From Streptomyces sp. DT2A-34 (GTDB taxonomy: Bacteria > Actinomycetota > Actinomycetes > Streptomycetales > Streptomycetaceae): a stretch of DNA of 64,000 nucleotides. Location of the stretch: the NCBI RefSeq assembly GCF_030499515.1, contig NZ_JASTWJ010000001.1, positions 6,924,001 through 6,988,000 on the forward strand, read 5' to 3'. The stretch's first letter is position 1. The number at the start of each line of letters is the position of its first letter. The notes under the pieces are model-generated. The model ran no database searches. It was not told the DNA's origin and saw only the letters and a program-made list of their open reading frames with translations. Below, one piece after another: positions 48,785-57,581 of this stretch. The translations under genes and the position numbers were made by a program.

Positions 48785-49567
48785 ATGCCCGACATATCGC
48801 TGACCATGGTCGCTGTCCTGTGCCTCGCGGCCCTCGCGGCCGGCTGGATCGACGCCGTCGTCGGCGGCGGGGGCCTGCTCCTGCTCCCGGCGCTGCTGCT
48901 CGGCCTCCTCGCGAGCACGCCGGCCGCGTACGCGCTCGGCACCAACAAGGCGGTCGCGATCGTCGGCACGTCGGGCGCCGCGGTGACATACGCCCGCAAG
49001 GCGCCCGTGGATGTGCGGCTCGCCGTACGCATCGGGCTGGCGGCGCTCGCGGGCTCCTCCGGCGGCGCCTTCTTCGCGGCCGGCATGAGCACCGAGGTGC
49101 TGAAGCCCGTGATCATGGTGGTGCTGCTCGCCGTGGCCGCCTTCGTGATCCTGCGCCCCGCCTTCGGCACCGCCCCGGCGACGGGCCCGGCCACCCGCCG
49201 CCAGGTCCTCGCGGCGATCGGCCTGGCCGGCCTGGGCATCGGCTTCTATGACGGCCTGATCGGCCCCGGCACCGGCACCTTCCTGGTCCTCGCCCTCACC
49301 GCCGTCCTCCACCTCGACCTCGTCACCGCCTCCGCCACCGCCAAGATCGTCAACTGCTGCACCAACGCCGGCGCGCTCGCCACCTTCGCCTGGCAGGGCA
49401 CGGTCCTGTGGCAGCTGGCCGCGCTGATGGCCGTGTTCAACCTGGCGGGCGGCATGCTGGGGGCCCGTACGGCGCTGAAGAAGGGCAGCGGGTTCGTCCG
49501 CGTGGTGCTGCTGACGGTGGTGTTCACGCTGGTGGCGAAGCTGGCGTACGAGCAGTGGGTGGCCTAG
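48785..49567 (+). CDS. TauE/SafE family anion permease
   Basis: The 260-residue protein has about eight membrane segments and the duplicated family motifs AGWIDAVVGGGGLLLLPALL and GFYDGLIGPGTGTFLVLALT, with NKAVAIVGTSGAAVTYAR. It moves organic sulfonates, sulfite or other anions; nitrite-operon proximity alone does not decide the substrate. It is divergent from the nirB operon. Confidence 0.88.
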   Translation: MPDISLTMVAVLCLAALAAGWIDAVVGGGGLLLLPALLLGLLASTPAAYALGTNKAVAIVGTSGAAVTYARKAPVDVRLAVRIGLAALAGSSGGAFFAAGMSTEVLKPVIMVVLLAVAAFVILRPAFGTAPATGPATRRQVLAAIGLAGLGIGFYDGLIGPGTGTFLVLALTAVLHLDLVTASATAKIVNCCTNAGALATFAWQGTVLWQLAALMAVFNLAGGMLGARTALKKGSGFVRVVLLTVVFTLVAKLAYEQWVA

Positions 49568-49591
49568 CCGGTCCCTTGGGGGGCCAGCGGG

Positions 49592-50326
49592 TCAGCGGCT
49601 GCCGGTGAGGTGGGCGAAGACGACGACGTTGCCCTGATAGCCGGTCGTCCGTGAGTAGCCGCCGCCGCAGGTGATCACCCGCAGCTCGGGGCGTGGCGCC
49701 GGGCCGTACACCTTCTCGTCGGGGAAGGCCTTCGCGTCGTACACCTCGACGGCGTGGACGGAGAAGAGCGCCGTGCCGCCGTCCCGTCGTTCCACCTCGA
49801 TCGTGCTGCCCTTCTTCAGGGCGCCGAGGTGGTAGAAGACGGCGGGCCCTTCGGTGTTGTCGACGTGGCCCGCGACGATCGCGGTGCCCGTCTCACCGGG
49901 CGTGGTGCCGGCCTCGTACCAGCCGGCGAGGTTCTTCCGCTCGGCGGGCGGGACGTCGAGGCTGCCCGTCCTCGTCAGGCCGAGGCCCATGAGGGGAGCG
50001 TCGACGCGTATCGAGGGGATGCGGATGCGGTCGGGAGGGGAGGGGGGCAGGGCGGGGGCAGGGGAGCGAAGGGCTGTGGGGTGGGGGGCTGGCGAGCGGA
50101 GGCCTGGCGCGTGCGGGTCTGCCGAGCGGAGGCCTGGGGTGTGCGGCTCTGTGGGCTGCGGGTCGGCGTGCGAACCGTTCGACTCCCCCTGCGCGGCCGA
50201 GGGCTGCGGTGGCGCAGGCTTCTCGGTGCGGCTGCCCAGCAGCCAGGCGCCGGAGCACAGGGCCAGTACGGTGACGGCGGCTATGGCGGCGTCACCAAGG
50301 CCGCGGTGACTGCGGTGACTGCGCAC
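49592..50326 (-). CDS. Class E/F sortase
   Basis: The 244-residue protein has one N-terminal membrane segment (residues ~12-30), a Pro-rich linker with repeats of HTPGLRSADPHAPGLRS, and a sortase domain with catalytic His in IVAGHVDN, Cys in VITCGGGYS and Arg in YSRTTGYQG. GTG 50326 has AGGAGG 6 nt upstream. It may attach or process surface proteins. The gene upstream in the same direction encodes a secreted protein with a C-terminal anchor. Confidence 0.9.
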   Translation of the reverse strand: MRSHRSHRGLGDAAIAAVTVLALCSGAWLLGSRTEKPAPPQPSAAQGESNGSHADPQPTEPHTPGLRSADPHAPGLRSPAPHPTALRSPAPALPPSPPDRIRIPSIRVDAPLMGLGLTRTGSLDVPPAERKNLAGWYEAGTTPGETGTAIVAGHVDNTEGPAVFYHLGALKKGSTIEVERRDGGTALFSVHAVEVYDAKAFPDEKVYGPAPRPELRVITCGGGYSRTTGYQGNVVVFAHLTGSR

Positions 50327-50445
50327 GCGAGCCTCCTGGGACTCTCCTCGGGCCGCCCTCGTCCCCCTCCGGGCCGCGAGGGGCGTCGGACCCGGAGGGG
50401 GAGGGGACGTGCGGTACCCGGCGGACGGACAGCGGAGGGTGTCCG

Positions 50446-50964
50446 TCAGATCCCGTCGCCTCTCGCCCGGCGATGCAGGAGCCAGGTACCGCCCGCGGCG
50501 GCGACGGCGAGAGCCGCCACACCGGCCGCGGTCTGCACGGGATCGGGGCCAAGAGCGCCACCGACCCCCGTCTTCACACTTCCTCTCGGATACACCTGTT
50601 CGGCACGCGGGGCGGTCAGCGTGACCACCAGGTCCCCCGTCACCCGCCGTCCGTCCTCGGCGCAGGTCGCGACGATCTCGTACGTCCCCGGCTGCGCGCT
50701 CGGCGGCACCCGGAACTCCCCGGCGGCGTCCCGCTCGTGCGGCGCCAGCGTGAAGGAACCCGCGCCCACGGCGCTGGCGTCGCCCGCCGCCGTGACGCCG
50801 TCCCCGCAGTCGCCCGTCCGCACCGTGACCTCCCCGCCCGGCACGACCGACGCCGGGGACACCTCCAGGCCACCACCGTCGCCGCCGTACGCGGGCGTGA
50901 CGACGAGCCCCACGGCCCCGGCGGCCAGCGCGGTCCCGGTCAGCAGACGGGCGGTACGTCGCAT
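50446..50964 (-). CDS. Secreted, C-terminally anchored protein paired with the sortase
   Basis: The 172-residue protein has a signal peptide (RLLTGTALAAGAVGLVV), an Ig/beta-rich middle (EVTVRTGDCGDGVTAAGDAS, YEIVATCAEDGRR) and a C-terminal segment GVKTGVGG-like (SVKTGVGGALGPDPVQTAAG), then a membrane helix and an Arg-rich tail. This resembles sortase substrates but lacks LPxTG or LAxTG. It sits 119 bp upstream of the sortase gene. It is probably a wall- or membrane-anchored surface protein. Confidence 0.8.
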   Translation of the reverse strand: MRRTARLLTGTALAAGAVGLVVTPAYGGDGGGLEVSPASVVPGGEVTVRTGDCGDGVTAAGDASAVGAGSFTLAPHERDAAGEFRVPPSAQPGTYEIVATCAEDGRRVTGDLVVTLTAPRAEQVYPRGSVKTGVGGALGPDPVQTAAGVAALAVAAAGGTWLLHRRARGDGI

Positions 50965-51276
50965 CGAAGTTCCTCCGCACTCAGCGGGGCCACGGCCCGC
51001 GACACCCCCATGTGCCGCTGCGTCGGTCGCGCCCCTGCCCTTTCGAGGTAAGTGGCAGTGGGGCCGGAGCGCTTCCCGAGGGGACGTCGAAAATTGCGGT
51101 GAATGGGTGTCGGCAGGGGAGGGCAGGATCGACGGCCGGTGGTGTTTCAGCAGGTCATCGTGTGTGCCGGCCGTGTCGCGGAAGAGAACCCGTTGGGCGC
51201 GGGGCGGGGCGTGTGAACGGGTGACGGGGTGGCGCGGGTGACGCGGGTGGCGCGGGTGGCGCGGGGCAACGGGACG
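50965..51276. other. 312-bp spacer without a recognised gene
   Basis: The spacer separates the secreted-protein start from the stop of the aminoglycoside-type kinase gene. It should hold the promoter for the sortase pair at its left end. I see GC-rich repeats of GGGTGACGCGGGTGGCGCGG near 51220-51265 but no credible ORF or clear operator. Confidence 0.55.
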
Positions 51277-52197
51277 CTACTGCGCCCGGTACTCCGCCAG
51301 CACCTCACCCACGGCCCGCCTCCCCACTCCCGCCAGGACCGGATTCGTCCCGTTCCCGCAGGTGTCGCCGTAGTGGTGCTCCGCCATCAACCCGAAGCAC
51401 AGCGCCCACCCCCGCCCCCGCGCCCACGTCGCGTCGTCGACCTCGGCCGCCGCGCGGAATACCGCACGGGTCGCGGCGTCGAAGACCGCCCAGGCCGCGA
51501 GGGTGTCGGCCGCCGGGTCTCCGACGCCGAGGCCGCCGAAGTCGATGACGGCGGTGAGGCGGCCGGCGCAGGTCAGCAGGTTGCCCGGGAGGAGGTCGCC
51601 GTGCAGCCAGACGGGAGCGGCGTCCCACTGGGGGAGGCGGAGGGTCTCCTCCCAGGCGGCCGTCGCGACCTCGGAGTTCAGCACGCCGGCGGCGTCCAGG
51701 TCGCGGATCGCGGTCCGTACGTAGTCGTCGTGCTTGCCGACCGGGCCGCCCCGCCAGGACGGCGGCCCGCCCACGGCGTCCACCTTCCGCAGCGCCGCCA
51801 CGAACCGGCCCAACTGCTCGGCGGCTTGCGGTAGTTCGACCAGCGGCGCGTCGTAGGAGTTCTCGCCGTCCAGCCACTCGTACACACCCCACGGCAGCCC
51901 GTACCCGGCACCGGGCTCCCCCTTCGCGAGCGGCGTCGGCACGGGGAGGGGGAGACGCGGGGCCAGGTACGGCAGCCAGCGGTGCTCCGTGTCGATCTGG
52001 CGGGCCCCGCCCGGCAGCCGTGGCAGCCGTACGACCATGTCGGCGCCCAGCCGGTACATCGCGTTGTCCGTCCCGGCGGAGGCGACCCGCGTCACCGGCA
52101 GCCCGGCCCACCGCGGGAACTGCTCCGCGACCAGCCGGGCGACCAGGCTCGCGTCGATGTCCAACTCGTCGGCGTGCGTCTTCGTGGGCGACGGCAT
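51277..52197 (-). CDS. Aminoglycoside phosphotransferase-family kinase
   Basis: The 306-residue protein has the APH fold with VTRVASAGTDNAMYRLGADM, catalytic-loop VWLHGDLLPGNLL (H-G-D-x4-N) and VIDFGGLGVGDPAADTLAA (metal site). It phosphorylates a small hydroxyl compound. It could be an antibiotic kinase or a metabolic kinase; the sequence does not tell which. Confidence 0.86.
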   Translation of the reverse strand: MPSPTKTHADELDIDASLVARLVAEQFPRWAGLPVTRVASAGTDNAMYRLGADMVVRLPRLPGGARQIDTEHRWLPYLAPRLPLPVPTPLAKGEPGAGYGLPWGVYEWLDGENSYDAPLVELPQAAEQLGRFVAALRKVDAVGGPPSWRGGPVGKHDDYVRTAIRDLDAAGVLNSEVATAAWEETLRLPQWDAAPVWLHGDLLPGNLLTCAGRLTAVIDFGGLGVGDPAADTLAAWAVFDAATRAVFRAAAEVDDATWARGRGWALCFGLMAEHHYGDTCGNGTNPVLAGVGRRAVGEVLAEYRAQ

Positions 52198-52312
52198 ACG
52201 GCTCCGTGGCGGCTCGGGGGCGGGCGGGCGGCAGCGGAGCCGGAGCGTATCCGGGCCCGCGTCACCGCTGCCACCGCATTTCCGCCCTCGCCCGAGCGCC
52301 GCCGACGGTCGC

Positions 52313-53959
52313 TCAGCCCACGTTCACCGCACTCCAGGCCGCCGCCACCGCGTGGTACTCCGCGCTTCCGGCCCCGTACAGGTCCTTCGCCGCGCTCAGC
52401 GTCGCCGTCCGCGCCCCCGCGTAGGTCGTCGAGGACGTCATGTAGACCGTCAGCGCCCGGTACCAGATCTTGCCGAGCTTGTCCCGGCCGATCCCGGTCA
52501 CCGAAGAGCCGTCGCAGGTCGGCGAGTTGTAGCTGACGCCGTTGACCGTCTTCGCGCCGCTGCCCTCGGCGAGGAGGTACGCGAAGTGGTTGCCGACGCC
52601 CGACGAGTAGTGGACGTCGAGCGTCGCGGTCGTCGGGCTCCAGCAGTCCACCGAGCTGCCGTCCTTCGACGGCTTGTCCATGTAGCGCAGGGCGTCCCGG
52701 CTGAAGCCCGACCGGACGATCTTCTCGCCGATCAGATAGTCGCCCGGGTCCGAGGAGTTGGCGGCGTGGAACTCCACCAGCGTGCCGAAGATGTCCGAGG
52801 TCGCCTCGTTCAGGCCGCCGGACTCGCCCGAGTACGTCAGCGCCGCGGTCTTCGACGTCACGCCGTGCGTCATCTCGTGGCCGGCCACGTCCAGCGACAC
52901 CAGCGGGCCGAGCTGGGTGCCGTCACCGTCGCCGTACGTCATGCAGAAGCAACTGTCGTCCCAGAAGGCGTTGTTGTAGTTCTTGCCGTAGTGCACACGG
53001 TTGAACGCCCCCTTGCCGTCACCGGCGATGCCGTTGCGGCCGTGGACGTCCTTGTAGTAGTCCCACGTCACGTCCGTGCCGTACTGCGCGTCCACCGCGG
53101 CCGTCGAGCGGTCGGCCGTCGTGCCCGTGCCCCAGTGGTTGTCGGCGTCCGTGAAGAGCGTCGCCGGGGCGCGGCCGAGGCAGATGGTCAGCAGGCAGGT
53201 GTCCGTCTTGTTCGCGGCGTCACCCGTGTAAGTGCCGCCGCGCGTCGCGTCCTTGAGCTGGTACGTCGATCCCGACCGGGTCGTCTCCAGCGGCACCGTG
53301 CCGCCGTACAGCGACCTCCCGTCACCGGACGCCGTCTCGATGCTGTCCCACGCGTCGATCCGCGTGCCGGTCGAGGCGTCGGTCAGCACCGTGCGCGCGA
53401 CCGGGTTGCCGACGGAGTCCTGGGCGACCGCGTCGGTCCGCCAGGCCAGCTTCGGAGTGCCGTGCAGGGCGTCGACGACCAGCTCGGGCTTGGCCGTCAG
53501 CCGCTTCAGTGTCTCGCCGGCGTTCGCGGCACGCAGCAGCTGCGCCGCGAGGTCGGCCGCCTTCGGTGCCGAGATCCTGGGTGTCACACTCGACAGGGAG
53601 ATCGGGCTCCTGGTCGCGCGCGAGGCGCTGCGGTACGTGCCGTCCTTCGCCAGGTGGACGACGAAGTCGCCGCCGAGGACGGGGAGTTGGCGGTAGGTGC
53701 GGTCGTAGCGGACGTGCTGGGTGCCGTCCGGGTCCACGATCACGTCCCGCACGGTGGTGTCCTGCGCGGCGGTCAGGCCCGGGCTCGCCGCGTGGTCGGT
53801 GAGGACCGACGCCGCGTTCTCGAGCGCGGTGGCCCTGGTCGGACTGTCGTCCGCGCCGGCGGTGGGGGAGAGGGCGGTGGCCAGCAGGGTGGCGCCGGCG
53901 GCGGCGATGCCCGCCGTGGCGAGTCGGGAACCCCGGATGTGCGGCCGTATTCGGCTCAT
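52313..53959 (-). CDS. Secreted M4 (thermolysin-like) metalloprotease
   Basis: The 548-residue preproprotein has a signal peptide (LATAGIAAAGATLLATALSP), FTP/PepSY propeptide domains (about residues 40-200), and the M4 catalytic domain with HEMTH, GGLNEATSD and a late SGVGNHFAYLLAEG with the proton-donor region. It is a zinc endopeptidase released by cleavage of the propeptide. AAGGAG precedes ATG 53959. Confidence 0.95.
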   Translation of the reverse strand: MSRIRPHIRGSRLATAGIAAAGATLLATALSPTAGADDSPTRATALENAASVLTDHAASPGLTAAQDTTVRDVIVDPDGTQHVRYDRTYRQLPVLGGDFVVHLAKDGTYRSASRATRSPISLSSVTPRISAPKAADLAAQLLRAANAGETLKRLTAKPELVVDALHGTPKLAWRTDAVAQDSVGNPVARTVLTDASTGTRIDAWDSIETASGDGRSLYGGTVPLETTRSGSTYQLKDATRGGTYTGDAANKTDTCLLTICLGRAPATLFTDADNHWGTGTTADRSTAAVDAQYGTDVTWDYYKDVHGRNGIAGDGKGAFNRVHYGKNYNNAFWDDSCFCMTYGDGDGTQLGPLVSLDVAGHEMTHGVTSKTAALTYSGESGGLNEATSDIFGTLVEFHAANSSDPGDYLIGEKIVRSGFSRDALRYMDKPSKDGSSVDCWSPTTATLDVHYSSGVGNHFAYLLAEGSGAKTVNGVSYNSPTCDGSSVTGIGRDKLGKIWYRALTVYMTSSTTYAGARTATLSAAKDLYGAGSAEYHAVAAAWSAVNVG

Positions 53960-54069
53960 CGGTCTCCTTGAACTGGGCGGCGCAGAGGATGACCAAGATT
54001 CAAGGGGGCGTGCACATGCCATGACCAGGGTGAATGCGTGCAGGTGTGTGAGGGGAGAGAATCGTTTCC

Positions 54070-54507
54070 GTGACCCTCTCTCCTCGACTCCCGTTCTTCG
54101 TCTACGGCACCCTGCGCCCCGGTGAGCCCAACCACGACCACTTCCTGCGCGGCCGCACCCTCACCGAGGAGCCGGCACGACTCGTCGGGGCGGCGCTGTA
54201 CGACGGCCCCGGCTACCCGTACGCCGTCGAGGAACGGGGCGGCAGCGGAACGGTGTTCGGCGACCTGGTCACCGCCCGCCCCGAGGAGTACCCCGCGCTT
54301 CTGGCGGCCCTCGACCGCCTGGAGGAGTACGCGCCGGACGACCCGCGCAACCTCTACGACCGCATCGCCCGCCAGGTGATCCGCGACTCCGACGGAACGG
54401 CCGTACAGGCCTGGGTGTATGTCGCCGCCCCTGCCGTCGCCGCCCGCCTGCGCGCCCGCGGCAAGCTCATCGAGGGCGGCGACTGGGCGAGCCGGACGGC
54501 CGGCTGA
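54070..54507 (+). CDS. Gamma-glutamylcyclotransferase-like protein
   Basis: The 145-residue protein has the family signature FFVYGTLRPGEPNHDHFL and the catalytic-Glu region LLAALDRLEEYAPDDP. GGCT-like enzymes cyclise gamma-glutamyl amines or act in related detoxification. GTG 54070 is the start. It is convergent with nasA by 36 bp. Confidence 0.87.
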   Translation: MTLSPRLPFFVYGTLRPGEPNHDHFLRGRTLTEEPARLVGAALYDGPGYPYAVEERGGSGTVFGDLVTARPEEYPALLAALDRLEEYAPDDPRNLYDRIARQVIRDSDGTAVQAWVYVAAPAVAARLRARGKLIEGGDWASRTAG

Positions 54508-54543
54508 GTCACGCGCGCGCCCTGCTCGGCAGGGCGCGGACGG

Positions 54544-56724
54544 CTACGGCTTCACCGCCTCCACCCGCACCGCGCACGCCTTGAACTCCGGCATCCGCGA
54601 CGTCGGGTCCAGCGCCGGGTTGGTCAGGGTGTTGGCGCGGCCCTCGCCCGGCCAGTGGAACGGCATGAAGACGGTGTCGGGGCGGATGCCGGTCGTGATG
54701 CGGGCGGCCCCGACCGCGCGGCCCCGACGCGAGACCACGGCCACCGGATCGCCCTCGGCCGCCCCGAGCCGCGCCGCCAGCCGGGGGTGCAGCTCCACGA
54801 ACGGGCCCGGCGCGGCGGCGTTCAGCTCGTCGACGCGGCGGGTCTGGGCGCCGGACTGGTACTGCGCCACGACCCGCCCGGTCGTCAGCAGGACCGGGTA
54901 CTCGTCGTCGGGTTCCTCGGCGATCGCCCGGTGCGAGACGGGGGCGAAACGGGCCTTGCCGTCCGGAGTGGCGAACCGGTCGAGGAAGAGGCGGGGCGTG
55001 CCGGGGTGCACCCCGGCGGCCAGGTCGTCGGCCTGTCCCGGGTCGTCGTCGCCGGGCGCATCCAGTGAGGCATCCTCGGAGTCGTCCGAGGCGTTCGAGC
55101 CGTCCGCGGCCGCCGGGCACGGCCAGAACACCCCGTTCTCCTCGATCAGCCGCCGGTACGTGATCCCGGAGTAGTCGGCGGGGCCGCCCGCGCTCGCCCG
55201 GCGCAGCTCCTCGAAGACCTCCTCGGGGTCGGTCGGGAACTTCTTCTCCATGCCCGGTTCCGCCCCCAGCCGGGCGGCCAGCTCGTGCATGACCTCGAGG
55301 TCGCTGCGGATCCCCTCCGGAGGGGTGATCGCGCGCCGCCGCAGCAGCACCCGGCCCTCCAGGTTGGTCGTGGTCCCTGTCTCCTCCGCCCACTGCGTGA
55401 CCGGCAGGACGACATCCGCGAGCGCTGCCGTCTCCGACAGCACGACATCGCAGACGGCCAGGAAGTCGAGGGACTTGATGCGCTCCTCGATGTGTGCCGC
55501 GCGCGGCGCCGACACCACCGGGTTGGACGCCATCAGCAACAGTGCCCGGATGTCCGTACCCAGCGCGTCCAGCAGCTCGTACGCACTGCGCCCCGGCCCG
55601 GGCAGGCTGTCCGGGTCCACGCCCCACACCCCGGCGACATGCCGCCGCGCCGCCGGGTCGTCCAGCTTGCGGTAGCCCGGCAGCTGGTCGGCCTTCTGGC
55701 CGTGCTCGCGCCCGCCCTGCCCGTTGCCCTGCCCGGTGAGGCAGCCGTAGCCGGACAGCGGACGGCCCGCCCGCCCCGTGGCCAGGCACAGGTTGATCCA
55801 CGCGCCCACGGTGTCGGTGCCCTTGGACTGCTGCTCGGGCCCGCGCGCGGTCAGCACCATCGCGTTCTCCGGCTCGCAGAACATCCGTACGGCTTCCCGG
55901 AGTTGAGGAACGGACACCCCCGTGATCCGCTCCACGAACTCCGGCCAGTGCGCCATCGCGGCGGCCCGCGCGTCCTCCCAGCCGACCGTGCGCTCCTGGA
56001 CGTACTCCTCGTCCACCCGCCCCTCGGCGACGACCAGGTGCAGCAGGCCGAGGGCCAGCGCGAGGTCGGTGCCCGGCCGGGGCATCAGGTGCAGGTCGGC
56101 CTGCTCGGCGGTCTTGGTGCGGCGCGGGTCGACGACGATGAGCGTGCCGCCGTTCTCCTTCAGCTCGTTGAAGAAGCGGAGCGACGGCGGCATCGTCTCC
56201 GCCAGGTTCGAGCCGACCAGGATGACGCAGCCCGTCTTCGGGATGTCCTCCAGCGGGAACGGCAGCCCGCGGTCCAGGCCGAACGCCTTTATCCCGGCCG
56301 CGGCCGCCGACGACATGCAGAAGCGGCCGTTGTAGTCGATCTGCGAGGTGCCGAGCACGATCCTCGCGAACTTGCCGAGGTTGTACGCCTTCTCGTTCGT
56401 CAGGCCGCCTCCGCCGAAGACCCCGCACGCGTCCGGGCCATGTTCCGTACGCGTGCGGCCCAGGCCCTCGGCGATGCGGTCCAGCGCCTCGTCCCAGGTG
56501 GCGGGCACGAGCGCGCCGCCCGACCGCACCAGCGGCGAGGTCAGGCGGACGCTCGACGCCAGCACCGCGGGCGCCGTACGGCCCTTGCCGCACAGCGCCC
56601 CCTTGTTCACCGGGAAGTCCGGGCGCTCGACCACCGCGACACCCCCGTCCTGCAGGGGCGTGAGGTTCATTCCGCACTGCAGGGCGCAGTACGGGCAGTG
56701 CGTGGGCGTCGCGGAGTTCGGCAT
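54544..56724 (-). CDS. nasA: Assimilatory nitrate reductase catalytic subunit NasA
   Basis: The 726-residue molybdopterin oxidoreductase has an N-terminal [4Fe-4S] site CPYCALQCGM ... GALCGKG, RFCMSSAAAAGIKAFG, GSNLAETMPPSLRFF and GCLTGQGNGQGGREHG for the bis-MGD cofactor, and a C-terminal VFMPFHWPGEGRANTLTN. It reduces nitrate to nitrite for the NirBD pathway. An acidic insertion (SNASDDSEDASLDAPGDDDP) interrupts the region near residue 560. A GlnR-like site precedes it. Confidence 0.93.
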   Translation of the reverse strand: MPNSATPTHCPYCALQCGMNLTPLQDGGVAVVERPDFPVNKGALCGKGRTAPAVLASSVRLTSPLVRSGGALVPATWDEALDRIAEGLGRTRTEHGPDACGVFGGGGLTNEKAYNLGKFARIVLGTSQIDYNGRFCMSSAAAAGIKAFGLDRGLPFPLEDIPKTGCVILVGSNLAETMPPSLRFFNELKENGGTLIVVDPRRTKTAEQADLHLMPRPGTDLALALGLLHLVVAEGRVDEEYVQERTVGWEDARAAAMAHWPEFVERITGVSVPQLREAVRMFCEPENAMVLTARGPEQQSKGTDTVGAWINLCLATGRAGRPLSGYGCLTGQGNGQGGREHGQKADQLPGYRKLDDPAARRHVAGVWGVDPDSLPGPGRSAYELLDALGTDIRALLLMASNPVVSAPRAAHIEERIKSLDFLAVCDVVLSETAALADVVLPVTQWAEETGTTTNLEGRVLLRRRAITPPEGIRSDLEVMHELAARLGAEPGMEKKFPTDPEEVFEELRRASAGGPADYSGITYRRLIEENGVFWPCPAAADGSNASDDSEDASLDAPGDDDPGQADDLAAGVHPGTPRLFLDRFATPDGKARFAPVSHRAIAEEPDDEYPVLLTTGRVVAQYQSGAQTRRVDELNAAAPGPFVELHPRLAARLGAAEGDPVAVVSRRGRAVGAARITTGIRPDTVFMPFHWPGEGRANTLTNPALDPTSRMPEFKACAVRVEAVKP

Positions 56725-56747
56725 ACCGTCCAGCGTGAGTCGGGCGT

Positions 56748-56785
56748 GTTACGTGCACGGCGGCTCCCTGTTACGCGGCCGGGAC
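56748..56785. promoter_or_regulatory. Weaker GlnR-like site upstream of nasA
   Basis: GTTAC occurs at 56748 and 56770, exactly 22 bp apart, with 11-bp-phase partners GGCGG (56759) and GGGAC (56781). The spacing is that of a double GlnR site, but the second and fourth 5-mers fit poorly. NasA genes of Streptomyces are known GlnR targets. The site is 24-61 bp from the nasA ATG. Confidence 0.55.
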
Positions 56786-57165
56786 GGTGACCTCCCCGCC
56801 GCCGCCCGGCCGCCGTGAGGCGCACGGGCGCCCGGCCCGGAGTCGCCGGGTGCCGTAGTCGGCTGGTCACGCTGTGTGGAGACTTGAAAGTCCGGAATGG
56901 TTTGCCCGGGATGTCGAACGCCGCGCGGAGATACGGTGCGCCAAGCAGGCCGCGCGCATGCCACCGCGGGGGCAACGCCCTCACCCTCGCGCCCCCGCGC
57001 CAGCTCGCCCACGTCGACCGCACGACCCTCACCCACGGTCGTTTCTGTTCACAATTAATGATGCTTTGACGGATCGTGGGCCAGGATCAGCGAAGATCGC
57101 GTACGCCGGTCCTGGGCGCGCGGCACGCTCCGGGGTCCCGTACCACTCGTCCCCGGAGGTTCCGC
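56786..57165. other. 380-bp spacer between nasA and the 93-residue ORF
   Basis: It contains GC-rich DNA then a short AT-rich island at about 57048-57070 (TTCTGTTCACAATTAATGAT) that probably holds the promoter of the downstream small gene. GTTCACAAT also occurs at 59743-59751 upstream of the HTH gene. I see no credible coding region. Confidence 0.5.
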
Positions 57166-57447
57166 ATGGCAAGAGGGACGGACCTCGTCGCGGCGACGAT
57201 CCGGCACGCCCGCGCACGCCGCGACGCCGCGCGGCAGTCGGGGCTACGGCCACCCGATACCCCCGGCGCGCCCGATGCCCCCGGCGCGCCCGATGCCCCC
57301 GGCGCGCCCGATGTCCAGGCCCTTCCCGCTGACCGGACTCCGCCCGCCCGCGAACGCGACCGCCAGGTGAAGATCGCCAGCCACCTGTCCCATCCCCTGG
57401 TCGACCAGGCCCTCGACCAGGTCGCGCACAAGCCCGCGACGCGCTGA
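57166..57447 (+). CDS. Small protein with PGAPDA repeats, unknown
   Basis: The 93-residue protein starts MARGTDLVAATIRHARARRD with GGAGG upstream. A Pro/Ala/Asp-rich linker of three PGAPDA repeats (18-bp tandem repeats at about 57259-57312) joins a basic N-terminal helix to a C-terminal helix (HPLVDQALDQVAHKP). No domain is recognised. It precedes the P450 gene by 134 bp. Confidence 0.6.
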   Translation: MARGTDLVAATIRHARARRDAARQSGLRPPDTPGAPDAPGAPDAPGAPDVQALPADRTPPARERDRQVKIASHLSHPLVDQALDQVAHKPATR

Positions 57448-57581
57448 GCCACGCGGCCGCGCGGCCGTATCGCCACCCTTCCGGCGCCACGTGGCGCATG
57501 ACACGTCCATGCCAGGATTGCATCCGGGAAGGACCAGGGAAGTCATAGGGGCGCCCCATGATCGCCGTGAAGGGATGACCC

